Assembly: GCA_964526835.1 (NCBI GenBank)
Contig: CAZGMK010000015.1
Coordinates: 11,867-75,866 of the forward strand
DNA from: DAOSXA01 sp964526835
GTDB lineage: Bacteria; Zixibacteria; MSB-5A5; GN15; FEB-12
Length of the DNA: 64,000 nucleotides
Direction: 5' to 3'
Shown: one piece after another, positions 55,664 to 64,000 of the stretch
Layout of the letters: each line of letters opens with the position of its first letter
How positions within the stretch are numbered: the first letter of the stretch is position 1
Program-made: the position numbers and the translations under genes
Notes under the pieces: model-generated
The model's input: only the letters and a program-made list of their open reading frames with translations
What the model was told of the DNA's origin: nothing
Databases searched by the model: none

Positions 55664-57886
55664 CTATCCAGTGTCGCCCTCTCCGCCCCTCTTCTCCTCA
55701 TCGTGTTTCATCAAGGCGCGGCGGGCCGCATCATCGACCTCGATCGCCTCGAAGCGACGCACCTTCAACGGGCAGCCCTCTTCCTCCACATTCGCGTGAG
55801 CGGATTCCCAGATGCCACTCATGGCCCGCTCGACATTACGATACAAGTTGTTCTCGCCGATCTTCGCCACCAGCCCCGTGCGCCTCAGTACATCGAGAAC
55901 ATGGTCATTGCACCCGCTCATCGCAAAACGGATACCCTGGCCGTGCAGGCGATCGATCAGCACCGAGAGGGCATCGACCCCCGACGAGTCGATCTCGTTG
56001 ATGCCATTGCCGACGATCAGCACGTAGCGCAGCTTGGGAAGCTTTCGCACGCAGTCGAGAACCTGGGATTCGAGGTAGTCGACGTTGGAGAATATCAGTG
56101 ATCCGCCATACCGGATGACGGCAATATAGGGGCACTGGGGCAGATTGAATCGCGCCCGGTTGCGGAAAGTGCCGTCGACGTGCAGCGACAGCATGGCGAT
56201 AGCGGGCTTCATATTGCGAATGAGATACAGCAGCAGCGACAACACAACGCCGATCATGATGCCGCGATCCAGGTGGGGGGCAAAGGCGAGGGTGCAGACG
56301 AATGTGACGATGCCGATTACGCCGTCATACCACTGCGCCCGCCAGGCATGGATGAAGGCGTTGATGTTCAGCAGGCCGACCACCGCCATCATGATGATGG
56401 CCGCCAGCACCGATTGGGGCAGGTGGAACAGCAGTGGTGTGAGGAAAAGCAGGACGATCACCACAACGAGGCTGCTGACCACATTCGAGAGACCACTGAC
56501 CGCTCCGGACTGGATATTGACCGCCGAGCGCGAAAACGAACCCGAAACCGCGTAGCTGCGGAAAAACGAACCCACGATATTGGCCAGACCCTGGCCGATC
56601 AGCTCCTGGTTGGGGTCCAGACGCTGGCCGGTCTTGGCCGCCATAGCCTTGGCGATCGATATCGCCTCCATGAAGCCCAGCAGCGAGATGATCATAGCCA
56701 TCGGCAAGAGCGACAGGGCAATCGAGACATTGAATTGAGGGGGCTGAATTCCGGGCAGCCCCTGAGGAATCTGACCCACTACAGCCCCGCCGCTGGACAG
56801 GCTAATCTGTTCCGGGTTGAGCTTGCCCGCCGAGACCATCACCCGCCAGCCGCCTTCAGTTACTTCCGCACCGGCCGGGACCTCGTTCTCAAGATAGTAC
56901 TGCGCCTGTCCCGCCGGCCCTTCGACCCTTGCAAACTGCCATCTCCTGAGCTGCACCCTGCGGCGGTGCATTCGGTCCTTGAGCCTCTCTATGTCGACAT
57001 TGAGGTAGGCAATCTGCTGGTCCAGCTCAAGGATATCGAATTCGGCGCCATCCTCGGCGGCCAACAGACTATCCAGCGTGGCTCTCAGCTCGACTCGCCG
57101 GGCGGCCTTGACGTTGAGTGAATCCGCTGCAGCGTTGTAACGGCTGATCACCTGGCGGACTTCCGGTGAGGCGATTTGATCGACCGAAGCCGTGGTCCTG
57201 TTCTCGAATCCAACGGCCCAGGATATGATCGTTGTCACCAGGACTGCGACCAGCACATTGGGCAGCCGGGGGGCTACTCGCCGCAGGCCAATCATAATCG
57301 CAAATGCCAGCACCGCAAGTCCGACCGTGGGCCAGTGGGTGAAATGGACGGCCGCCTCGACTACCCGGTATATGGTCTCATAGTGGTGCTCGGCCTGGTC
57401 GACCGTGACTCCGAATATCTTGGATAGTTGCGAACTGGCGATGATTATCGCCGCCGCGCTGGTAAAGCCGCTCACCACCGGGTGTGAGAGGAAGTTCACT
57501 ACCAGCCCCAGACGGAGCAGACCGAGAGCAAGCTGGAATACGCCCACCAGCAGGGCCAGGAGAATGGCATAGGCGATGAAGGCCTCGCTACCGGCGGTGG
57601 CTATCGGTTCGAGTGCAGTAGCTGTCATCAGTGAGACCACTGCCACCGGTCCGGTGGCCAATTGGCGACTCGACCCAAACAATGCCGCCACCACCGGCGG
57701 CAGGAAGGCCGCGTAGAGCCCATAGTACGGTGGCAGGCCGGCTAACTGGGCGTAGGCCATCGACTGCGGAATAAGAACAAGAGCGACAGTTGCGCCGCCG
57801 ATCAGGTCGCGACGTGCATCGCTGGCGGTGTATCCTTCAAACCACTGTAGAAACGGAAGGAATTTTCTCAGTACATTGGATGCCAA
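55664..57886 (-). CDS. SulP-family anion transporter with STAS domain and soluble insertion
   Basis: The product has 740 residues, longer than the usual 550-600. The membrane core begins ASDARRDLIGGATVALVLIPQSMAYAQLAGLPP, split here as LIGGATVALVLIPQSMAYAQ, which is diagnostic of SulP/SLC26 transporters (sulfate, bicarbonate or related anions). A helical, charged insertion (residues about 229-367) separates membrane halves; it includes a heptad-like coiled coil (LELDQQIAYLNVDIERLKDR). A STAS domain (about 590-705) ends the protein, with EIDSSGVDALS as its phosphorylatable loop. It is the last gene of a minus-strand operon of two-component proteins, 78 bases after a receiver gene. Substrate unknown. 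Confidence 0.88.
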   Translation of the reverse strand: MASNVLRKFLPFLQWFEGYTASDARRDLIGGATVALVLIPQSMAYAQLAGLPPYYGLYAAFLPPVVAALFGSSRQLATGPVAVVSLMTATALEPIATAGSEAFIAYAILLALLVGVFQLALGLLRLGLVVNFLSHPVVSGFTSAAAIIIASSQLSKIFGVTVDQAEHHYETIYRVVEAAVHFTHWPTVGLAVLAFAIMIGLRRVAPRLPNVLVAVLVTTIISWAVGFENRTTASVDQIASPEVRQVISRYNAAADSLNVKAARRVELRATLDSLLAAEDGAEFDILELDQQIAYLNVDIERLKDRMHRRRVQLRRWQFARVEGPAGQAQYYLENEVPAGAEVTEGGWRVMVSAGKLNPEQISLSSGGAVVGQIPQGLPGIQPPQFNVSIALSLLPMAMIISLLGFMEAISIAKAMAAKTGQRLDPNQELIGQGLANIVGSFFRSYAVSGSFSRSAVNIQSGAVSGLSNVVSSLVVVIVLLFLTPLLFHLPQSVLAAIIMMAVVGLLNINAFIHAWRAQWYDGVIGIVTFVCTLAFAPHLDRGIMIGVVLSLLLYLIRNMKPAIAMLSLHVDGTFRNRARFNLPQCPYIAVIRYGGSLIFSNVDYLESQVLDCVRKLPKLRYVLIVGNGINEIDSSGVDALSVLIDRLHGQGIRFAMSGCNDHVLDVLRRTGLVAKIGENNLYRNVERAMSGIWESAHANVEEEGCPLKVRRFEAIEVDDAARRALMKHDEEKRGGEGDTG

Positions 57887-57964
57887 TGTTCATCCCTGCG
57901 TCTAGCTATAAACCATGCTAAGGGCTGTGCGGCGTGGCAGCGTTCAGGCCACGTCGCGGCCGGA

Positions 57965-58396
57965 CTACCAGCCACGCCTCTTGACAATCTCATCGATCAT
58001 CTCACTCATGCGCGACTCCGATATCTCGGTGCTGCGCGACTTGGCCTTTCCGATCTTCTCCACCAGGGCCTCCATGCGGATCGGCTTTTCCAGGAACTCG
58101 AAGGCTCCCTCCTTGACCGCCTCGACCCCTTTGCCGACAGTGGCTTGCCCCGTGAGCATTATCACCTGCAGGTCCGGGTTGATTGCAAGCATCTTCTTCA
58201 GGGTTTCAATGCCGTCCATGCCCGGCATGGCAAGGTCCAGCACCACAACGTCGAGAGGCTTGGACTTGACAACCCGCACGGCCTCATCGCCGCTGAAGAC
58301 CGCTTCGGCCTGGAGGCCCCGGGTCTGCATCCGTTCGGCGAGAGTCTTTGCAAACTCCTGCTCATCGTCGACAATCAGAACTCTTGTTTTCGGCAT
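57965..58396 (-). CDS. Stand-alone receiver-domain response regulator
   Basis: The product has 143 residues, a single receiver domain with the acidic pair D10-D11, phospho-acceptor Asp54 (VVLDLAMPG), Thr in IMLTGQ and Lys in FLEKPI. About 20 extra charged residues follow with no DNA-binding domain, so output must be by protein contact. It lies between a HisKA protein and SulP in one operon, and could link phosphorylation to transport, although this is inference. Confidence 0.9.
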   Translation of the reverse strand: MPKTRVLIVDDEQEFAKTLAERMQTRGLQAEAVFSGDEAVRVVKSKPLDVVVLDLAMPGMDGIETLKKMLAINPDLQVIMLTGQATVGKGVEAVKEGAFEFLEKPIRMEALVEKIGKAKSRSTEISESRMSEMIDEIVKRRGW

Positions 58397-58451
58397 ATCT
58401 CATTTGACTCCGACTGTTGTGTTTGTCATATCTCGCTCCCGACCATCGATT

Positions 58452-59141
58452 CTATGTGGATCCCTGTTCGGGCCTTGATGGCACCCCGATCCGTATCCTG
58501 GTGCGTCCGTCCTCTGTCCCAACCTCAACACTCAGGCCCATCCAGTCCGCGATCAGCTCGACATCGGGTCCGGGCTTTATCCGGTCGGGTTCGACCTGAT
58601 CCGGAACCAGGATATCTATATCGGCGCCGCTATCCCTCTCGCTCAGCCTGAGTTCGAGCTCGGATCCGCCGGGGGTCGCATCAAGCGCCGCCTGAATGCA
58701 CCCGAATGTCGCCTGCGCCAACTGCATCGGGCTGGTGACGACTGTCAGTGCTTGATTCAGGCCCGAGCGTTTCAGGCTCACCTTCCTGAGGCCGACCAGG
58801 CGGTCGCTCAGGTTGGCCATGGTAGTAAGCAGCTCCCCAAGCCGGCAGTCCGCTCGGTCCTCGTCGCTCAGGTGGGCAAACGCATTGAGGTGCTGGATCA
58901 GGGCTGTACCTCGATCGGCCTGCCTCTCGACACGCTCCACAACCGACAGCATCTTATCGGACAGGTCGGCCTTCCGCACTTCATCGGTCATGGCCAGGTC
59001 TTCAATCAGGCCGACCACCTGCATAATGGTACCGACGACATTGTTCAGCTCATGGGTGACGGAGGCGGTTATACGTCCGCTGAAGACCAGACCCGACTTC
59101 AAAAGCAAGCGACTGTCATGCTCAGAAAACTCACCCGGCAT
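58452..59141 (-). CDS. HisKA protein with degenerate ATP-binding domain
   Basis: The product has 229 residues from ATG 59141, which has GAGG 7 bases upstream; a TTG start at 59153 would add four residues. The H-box SGRITASVTHELNNVVGTIM, with the phospho-accepting His, is intact. The following domain has a helix resembling the N-box region (PMQLAQATFGCIQAALDATP) but no N, DxGxG or GTGLGL motifs, so it probably cannot bind ATP. It may act as a phosphotransfer protein that accepts phosphate from the receivers on either side. It overlaps the upstream receiver gene by 11 bp. Confidence 0.75.
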   Translation of the reverse strand: MPGEFSEHDSRLLLKSGLVFSGRITASVTHELNNVVGTIMQVVGLIEDLAMTDEVRKADLSDKMLSVVERVERQADRGTALIQHLNAFAHLSDEDRADCRLGELLTTMANLSDRLVGLRKVSLKRSGLNQALTVVTSPMQLAQATFGCIQAALDATPGGSELELRLSERDSGADIDILVPDQVEPDRIKPGPDVELIADWMGLSVEVGTEDGRTRIRIGVPSRPEQGST

Positions 59142-59508
59142 TGTACGCCTCAATCGCCCTGGTCATCTTGGAGACCAATTCGTCAATACTCACCGGCTTC
59201 ATCAGAAAATCGAATGCTCCCGGTGGCATGGCCTGCTCGTTCACCTCGCCCGAGCCGTGACCGGTAACCATCAGAACCGGCATCCCGGGGTACTCGGTTC
59301 GAATGGTCCTCAGAAGCTCCTCGCCCGACATCCCGGGGAGTTTGAGGTCCACCACGACCGCATCGAACCGGGACTCGGCGAGCATCTGCAGGGCGCTGGT
59401 TCCGTTGGTGGCATACTCCGCAGAGAAGTTTCGATAACCCAGGCGCTCGGCCAGAGTGGAGACCAGTTCTTCTTCGTCGTCCACCAGCAAGACTCTATAT
59501 TTGCTCAT
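59131..59508 (-). CDS. Stand-alone receiver-domain response regulator
   Basis: The product has 125 residues, a compact receiver domain with D10-D11, Asp54 (AVVVDLKLPG), Thr in LMVTGHG and Lys in FLMKPV. It has no output domain. It lies 17 bases after the sensor kinase gene and overlaps the HisKA gene, so it is probably the direct partner of the sensor kinase and may pass phosphate on to the HisKA protein. Confidence 0.9.
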   Translation of the reverse strand: MSKYRVLLVDDEEELVSTLAERLGYRNFSAEYATNGTSALQMLAESRFDAVVVDLKLPGMSGEELLRTIRTEYPGMPVLMVTGHGSGEVNEQAMPPGAFDFLMKPVSIDELVSKMTRAIEAYNAG

Positions 59509-59525
59509 ATTCCGGCCTCTCCTGA

Positions 59526-61247
59526 CTAGTCTACTTTCTCTACCGGCAGGAGGACGGTAAAAGTCGTCCCCTTGCCGAGTTCGCTCTCGACCTCGATGAT
59601 GCCGCCCAGGCGCTCGACGATGTCCCTCGTAATCGACAATCCAAGGCCGGTACCTCTCTGCCCCTTGGTCGAAAAGAACGGCTCGAAAATGTTCCTCAGG
59701 TCGGACGCGGCGATTCCGCTGCCGTTATCCGACACCGATACCGCTACTTCATCGGCGTTGGTTTGGCCTACCTTGATCTCGATCCGGCCGCCGTCCGGCA
59801 CCGCCGCGTAGGCATTACTCACCAGGTTGAGGAACACCTGCTGCAACTGTCCGCGGTCGCTTGTGATCATTGGCACACCCGGATCGACCTGAACATCGAC
59901 ATCGATACTGCGATGGGTGGCTTCGGTGCCCTGGAACTCAAGAACATCCTTAATGAGGCCGGACAGGTCAATGCGCTCGCGCGTCGTCTCCATCCTTCGC
60001 CCGAAGCCGAGCAGGCGACGCGTCACACGGCTGCAGCGGCCGACGCTGGAAGTGATCGACTCGACCATACCGATGATCTTGTCGCGCTCGGGGAAGTCGG
60101 GATGGTGATTCGCCATGTCCTCGAGCAGCCCGGCCTTCTCGTTTATGATGGCCAGCGGATTGTTTATTTCATGCGCCACGCTGGCCGCCAGGCGTCCGAG
60201 GGTCGCCATCTTGTTTGTGTATTCGACATTATGAAACAGCTTGGCCCGGCGGGCATCGGCTTCACGCAATCGGTTCACCACATGGCGGGCGCGCAGATAA
60301 ACAACCACCAGAATGCCCGCCACGCTGAGCAGCAGGAACCAGATCACATCCGAGCGGCCGTAGAACCAGCGTGCGAATGCCGGCCGTAGCTTGGTAGTGG
60401 CCACAAGGATGAAGGGCGTTCCCTCGACATAAGCGAACCCCATGGCGCTGGATTCACCGGATGAGAGTTCCTGCTCGGTTATGATCTCGCGCTCCCGGAT
60501 ATGGGGCGGAATCTTGAAACGAATCGTGTCCAGAGCCTCGCCGTAGAAGGCCGAGGGGGTCTGCAATACCCCGCGCTCGTTTACAACAAATGCATCCGTC
60601 TGCTCATCCAGGTACAGCGAATAGATCTGACGCATCAGCAGTTCGGTATCCAGCGTCGCCCGGAGGACATAGAAGTCGTCTTCCCCGACGTCGCGAGTGA
60701 CGGCAATCACGAAATGGGGCAGGTGCCGAAAGCCCATGAACACATCACTGACATAGGTACCGCGCAGCGAAACCTCGTGAAACCACGGCTGCTGACTGTA
60801 GTCGACGCCCTCCAAATCGTAGGGCCCTACATAGAACTCCTGCCTGCCGTCACTGTCTATCAGCCCCAAATCCACGAAGTCACCGAAAGTCTCCCGCAGA
60901 TCGCGCAGGATCGCCATCAGGTGAGTCTCATCGCTCAGCGCCTTGTGCGATCGTCCGCGGGCCACCAGCGACAACACGGCGCGACGTTCTTCGATCGCGA
61001 ACTGAAGGCTGCGCTTGGTATTGGAGAGAACCCTGGAAATCAGGTAGCGGCTCTCCGCTCGATAGGCGGAAGCATCCTGGCGATAGTTTATGACGCCCAT
61101 GATGAGCAACGGTATGACGGCGGCCAGGAATGGAATCAGAATCAGATTCCAGTACAGCCCCCGGTATCGCGGCATTCGTCCGCTATCGGCCGACTGCTGC
61201 TGAGCCTGTCCTGAACCGGGTCCCGGTGAATCGCTCTTTGTCTCCAC
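59526..61247 (-). CDS. Membrane sensor histidine kinase with Cache-like sensor
   Basis: The product has 573 residues. A transmembrane helix (about 30-52) is followed by an extracytoplasmic dCache-like sensor (about 60-295, with DGRQEFYVGPYD and YSQQPWFHEV), and then a second helix (about 300-320). The HisKA H-box has His359 in AASVAHEINNPLAII, and the HATPase domain is complete: N-box NLVSNAYAAV, G1 DNGSGI, F-box FEPFFSTK and G2 GTGLGL. It should autophosphorylate in response to a small extracellular ligand. It is followed by a receiver after 17 bases and preceded by the kinase-like/receiver fusion, in one minus-strand operon. Confidence 0.93.
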   Translation of the reverse strand: METKSDSPGPGSGQAQQQSADSGRMPRYRGLYWNLILIPFLAAVIPLLIMGVINYRQDASAYRAESRYLISRVLSNTKRSLQFAIEERRAVLSLVARGRSHKALSDETHLMAILRDLRETFGDFVDLGLIDSDGRQEFYVGPYDLEGVDYSQQPWFHEVSLRGTYVSDVFMGFRHLPHFVIAVTRDVGEDDFYVLRATLDTELLMRQIYSLYLDEQTDAFVVNERGVLQTPSAFYGEALDTIRFKIPPHIREREIITEQELSSGESSAMGFAYVEGTPFILVATTKLRPAFARWFYGRSDVIWFLLLSVAGILVVVYLRARHVVNRLREADARRAKLFHNVEYTNKMATLGRLAASVAHEINNPLAIINEKAGLLEDMANHHPDFPERDKIIGMVESITSSVGRCSRVTRRLLGFGRRMETTRERIDLSGLIKDVLEFQGTEATHRSIDVDVQVDPGVPMITSDRGQLQQVFLNLVSNAYAAVPDGGRIEIKVGQTNADEVAVSVSDNGSGIAASDLRNIFEPFFSTKGQRGTGLGLSITRDIVERLGGIIEVESELGKGTTFTVLLPVEKVD

Positions 61248-61332
61248 ACTCTACTCCACGTGCCCGATCGGCATACCATTATCGCTCGCCGCGGTATGAC
61301 CAGTCCGAGCCGCACATCGATCAGGATCCTGT

Positions 61333-62538
61333 CTACCGAATGCGATGGCTCTCGTATGCCTTCTTCATGACCTGCGACAGCTCGTTTACATTGACCGGCT
61401 TTCGCAGATATGCAAACGCTCCCAGGTCCTCCGCTTCCGCCTGCTCTTTATCCGAACCGTGTCCGGTCAGGATGATAACTTCCACCTCCGGGTGACTCTG
61501 CTTGACGCGTCGAAGCGTCTCGATACCATCGATGCCCGGCATGCGCAGGTCCAGGACTATCACGTCCGGCACTTCGCTCTCGACCATCTGCAGCGCCTGC
61601 TCGCCGTCGTACGCGATCGAGGACTCGAGGTTGCGGGTCTTGAGACGCTCGGATAATGTCTGCACGAATTCCCTTTCGTCATCGACCAGCAGTATTTTCG
61701 GCGGAGCGTCGATGTCCTCCCAGGGATGAAGCGACGGTTGATTGAAACGCGAGCCCAGCTTGGTAGTCACCTCGTTGACCCCGTCGACGGCCGAGGCGAT
61801 CCTGGCGACCTTGTCCTTCAGCTTGCCCATTCGCAGGGCCTGATCGTTGATTCCGATGGCAACGTGCCCGTTCTCAGCGAATACCTCGACATCGTGCCCG
61901 GCCCTGGCCAGCTCTACCTTAACACGCGCGCTCAACAGAAAGTCCTTGGCGGCCCGGCGTGACCACTCGGTTGTTTTGATCGCATCCGATTGGGCCTGAG
62001 CCGAGATGAGTCTAACAGCCTCGTCTACCGGCGTCTTGTCGGTGGGAATCACGATGTCATAGAGGTCCTCATCGTAAGCCGGCTCCCGTACCAGGTCCAT
62101 CGCACAAGCGCTCAGGCGATAGTCATACTGGTTGATCTTCTCCTGGGCCTCACTTTCGGACAGATTCTCCGCCCTGGCGGCCTGCCCGATTCGGTAACCG
62201 ACCTCGGCGACCAGACACACCTTGAGAACATGCGCGATGTTTCCCGGGATCAGGAATCCCGCGCAGCCAGTGATGACAACATCGTCCTTCTGGATGAGTT
62301 CAGCCAGGGATACTTCCAGGAAGGCCAGGTACCTGGTCCGTTCCTTTGAACGGCGGTCGCGATAGCGGTCGGTCCCGTGAAGAATCTGCGTCAGCTTGTC
62401 ATCCGGAGCTTTGTATATCTCCGAAGCCGCTCGGACCACCTTGTCGTCGAGGTGCTCGTAGCCCAGGTCTCGGCAGAGTCCCGCTACGACTTCATCTCCA
62501 TGACAATATGATGCGCTTAGAACCGTGATTACAGCCAT
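61333..62538 (-). CDS. Cytidylate-kinase-like / BON / receiver fusion
   Basis: The product has 401 residues from ATG 62538; a frame to 62604 adds 22 residues without support. Residues about 1-195 resemble the cytidylate-kinase-like family (start AVITVLSASYCHGDEVVAGL, then EHLDDKVVRAASE and VVITGCAGFLI), but the P-loop lacks the usual G-x-GK or GSGG signature, so nucleotide binding is doubtful. Residues about 205-265 are BON-like (DFLLSARVKVELARAG ... VDGVNEVTTKL). Residues 280-400 are a receiver domain with VDDEREF, Asp in VLDLRMPG and K in YLRKPV. It heads the two-component operon. It probably gives a regulated, perhaps membrane-associated, signalling protein. Confidence 0.82.
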   Translation of the reverse strand: MAVITVLSASYCHGDEVVAGLCRDLGYEHLDDKVVRAASEIYKAPDDKLTQILHGTDRYRDRRSKERTRYLAFLEVSLAELIQKDDVVITGCAGFLIPGNIAHVLKVCLVAEVGYRIGQAARAENLSESEAQEKINQYDYRLSACAMDLVREPAYDEDLYDIVIPTDKTPVDEAVRLISAQAQSDAIKTTEWSRRAAKDFLLSARVKVELARAGHDVEVFAENGHVAIGINDQALRMGKLKDKVARIASAVDGVNEVTTKLGSRFNQPSLHPWEDIDAPPKILLVDDEREFVQTLSERLKTRNLESSIAYDGEQALQMVESEVPDVIVLDLRMPGIDGIETLRRVKQSHPEVEVIILTGHGSDKEQAEAEDLGAFAYLRKPVNVNELSQVMKKAYESHRIR

Positions 62539-62991
62539 AATACCAGTTCGTGCTCCATGTCTCGGTGCATCCGACAGGATAGTATGACATGGCCATTTAT
62601 GCAATTAGTCTTTTCACGGGCCGGGAATGGGGGTGCAAAATGGGACGGATTGGGATAGACGGTTGTCGGCGCCGCCAGGCCGCCCGGGCTACCGTCGTCG
62701 TCATCCAGCAAGGAGCCGGGCCCCGAAAGCAGAGCCCGGCTTCTGATGCCGAAGGTGAGAATCGGGCCCCGTGCGATAATGTGGAACGCATCCAGAAAAG
62801 GCTTGACAAGCTTATTGCGGTTGTGCTTAATAGCATTAAGAGCGGATACAGGCCACAATAGTGAAGAAGGGATGATGCCTCTGCAGGGCAGTTTGCGAGG
62901 TAGTTTTCTGTTTATTGATTGCGTGGACAACCGGCATCCGGCACAGGCGGGCCATGTCAGATCGCCACACAGAGACAGGACTGGAGGACTT
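62539..62991. other. Divergent intergenic region with promoter
   Basis: About 450 bases separate the signalling operon from the interrupted secreted-protein gene. Apart from the promoter at 62803-62831 and a GGAGG before ATG 62992, nothing else was recognised. Confidence 0.5.
62803..62831 (+). promoter_or_regulatory. Promoter candidate, TTGACA-N17-CTTAAT
   Basis: A perfect -35 (62803-62808) and a fair -10 (62826-62831) are 17 bases apart. The -35 context TTGACAAG matches those at 10272 and 28236. The start site would be near 62838, giving a leader of about 150 bases. Confidence 0.6.
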
Positions 62992-63993
62992 ATGCGTTTA
63001 GTACAGGCGATTGCTCGCGCACTCCTTTGGGTGCTCATTCTACTCTTAACATGGACGGGTCTCGCCTCTTCGTCGGACAGTATGTACGACAGCCGAGCTC
63101 AGGCGCGTCAGATGAGCCTATTCGACTGGCTAACTGGTAGATGGGATGAAGACAGCTTGGCCACCAAACGGATGGCCCAGCTCCAGGCGTAGGGCGCTTT
63201 CGATCAACTCGACAGCGTGATCTATCTCGGACCTCGACAGCAGTTGGATAACGAAAACTCGAACTTCGATTGTCACTTTATTGGGTGCAATTATCCAATA
63301 ACAACATATTACTTCTATTCCAACAGTGGATTTGTTGACATTGACATATGGTCGCCGTGGGCCGACGTGCAATACGCCCTCATGACATGCTGTCCAGCGC
63401 CCCAGGGCGGACAGACGATTGCAATTGTAGACGACGCTGGAGATGGTCAGCCGGAGTCTGGGACCTACTCGGTGAGCCAGGGCAGGTATATCCTAGTAGT
63501 AGGATACGCTGATAGCATGTTTCTTCCGTGCAACAGCAGCGTCACCAACTACGCCCCTTCCGTAAACGTATCTCTGGAATACATTCCCTACGAATGGCCG
63601 TTGAATCTCCATGCAGTCACTGCGACGCCAAATTATCCTGATTCCTCTGTCACGGTAGACGTCTACTTCGAGAATGACCAATTCTGGGATACGCTGTACT
63701 GCGGACCACCATTCAACTACGACTGGGATCTATACTTGAATCACTCGCCAAACACCTGCGATACTGATCCCCCCTCGCAGGTCCGGCATATCTCGGAGAC
63801 AATGGCACCACATGATCTCATTCACAAGACGTTTACTATTCAGGGTCCTCATGCTGGGACAATGGATATCTACGCCAAGCTTGACGGCAGTGATTCTCTG
63901 CCTTTGTTCTTCGCCGCTAACCAGTGCAACTACAACTCACCGGAGACTGAGTTAATTTCAAAAGGTGTGGAAATTGATAAAAAAGTAGCGTAG
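62992..63993 (+). pseudogene. Secreted-protein gene interrupted by one in-frame TAG
   Basis: ATG 62992 has GGAGG 6 bases upstream and begins a good signal peptide (LLWVLILLLTWTGLASS). The frame runs 66 codons to a TAG at 63190-63192, then stays open in the same frame for 266 more codons to 63993. The coding-like second half (W/Y/C/N/P rich; for example IYLGPRQQLDNENSNFDC) has the character of a secreted beta-rich domain and starts at GTG 63217 without a ribosome site. A single CAG-to-TAG change would explain the break. I do not recognise the family. Alternatives are a sequencing error or stop readthrough. It has no dockerin or sorting tail before the stop at 63993. Confidence 0.7.
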
Positions 63994-64000
63994 CCTTTCG

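Noticed and set aside
63190..63192. Stop codon reassignment or recoding at the TAG
   Set aside because: Other genes in the window end in TAG normally (for example 19499 and 43596), so general reassignment is unlikely. Nonsense mutation is simpler.

Overview
The window looks like a stretch of chromosome from an uncultured FCB-group bacterium, most likely Zixibacteria or a close neighbour. This rests on secreted proteins that end either in a NYPNPFNPTT-type C-terminal sorting module (FlgD-like / type IX secretion style) or in paired dockerin-like EF-hand loops with the signature DISDLVYLVSYMFSGGP, together with GC-rich codon use, HDOD regulators and multihaem cytochromes. The assignment is inferred from family knowledge and was not tested by a search.

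Layout. (1) 1-4306, minus strand: a compact restriction-modification operon of two adenine-methylase subunits and a GIY-YIG/T5orf172-helicase nuclease that runs off the left edge. (2) 4581-9811: a conserved hypothetical, a polytopic membrane protein with a TPR tail, and two overlapping HDOD-domain regulators. (3) 10.6-36.1 kb, plus strand: eight consecutive secreted proteins. They include cohesin-like modules, dockerin-like tails, sorting modules, a 2862-residue adhesin-like protein of about 29 Ig-like repeats, a large dockerin protein and a subtilase. Several are preceded by very good sigma70-type promoters with long untranslated leaders, and several are followed by intrinsic terminators. This is the most distinctive region and may encode a calcium-dependent extracellular assembly. 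(4) 36.4-40.4 kb: a glycosidase-like protein with altered catalytic positions and a lipoprotein gamma-glutamyltranspeptidase. (5) 40.4-49.3 kb: a bactofilin-like membrane protein, a GGDEF diguanylate cyclase, then a tight peptidoglycan-recycling/cleavage group (NagZ, AnmK, SpoIID-like), an OmpA-family protein and a 2H phosphoesterase. (6) 49.4-55.5 kb: a tetrahaem cytochrome, a GT4 glycosyltransferase and an M6 metalloprotease with a sorting module. (7) 55.7-62.5 kb, minus strand: a signalling operon of cytidylate-kinase-like/BON/receiver fusion, sensor kinase, receiver, HisKA protein and receiver, ending in a SulP transporter with an unusual soluble insertion. (8) 63.0-64.0 kb: a secreted-protein gene interrupted by a single in-frame TAG.

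How the parts may work together. The secreted cluster, the two proteases, the glycosidase-like protein and GGT suggest degradation or binding of external polymers. The NagZ-AnmK-SpoIID-OmpA set handles the wall. The c-di-GMP, HDOD and two-component genes provide regulation. No RNA genes, CRISPR arrays, insertion sequences or origins were recognised. Large reverse-strand reading frames are shadows of the GC-rich and repetitive genes.
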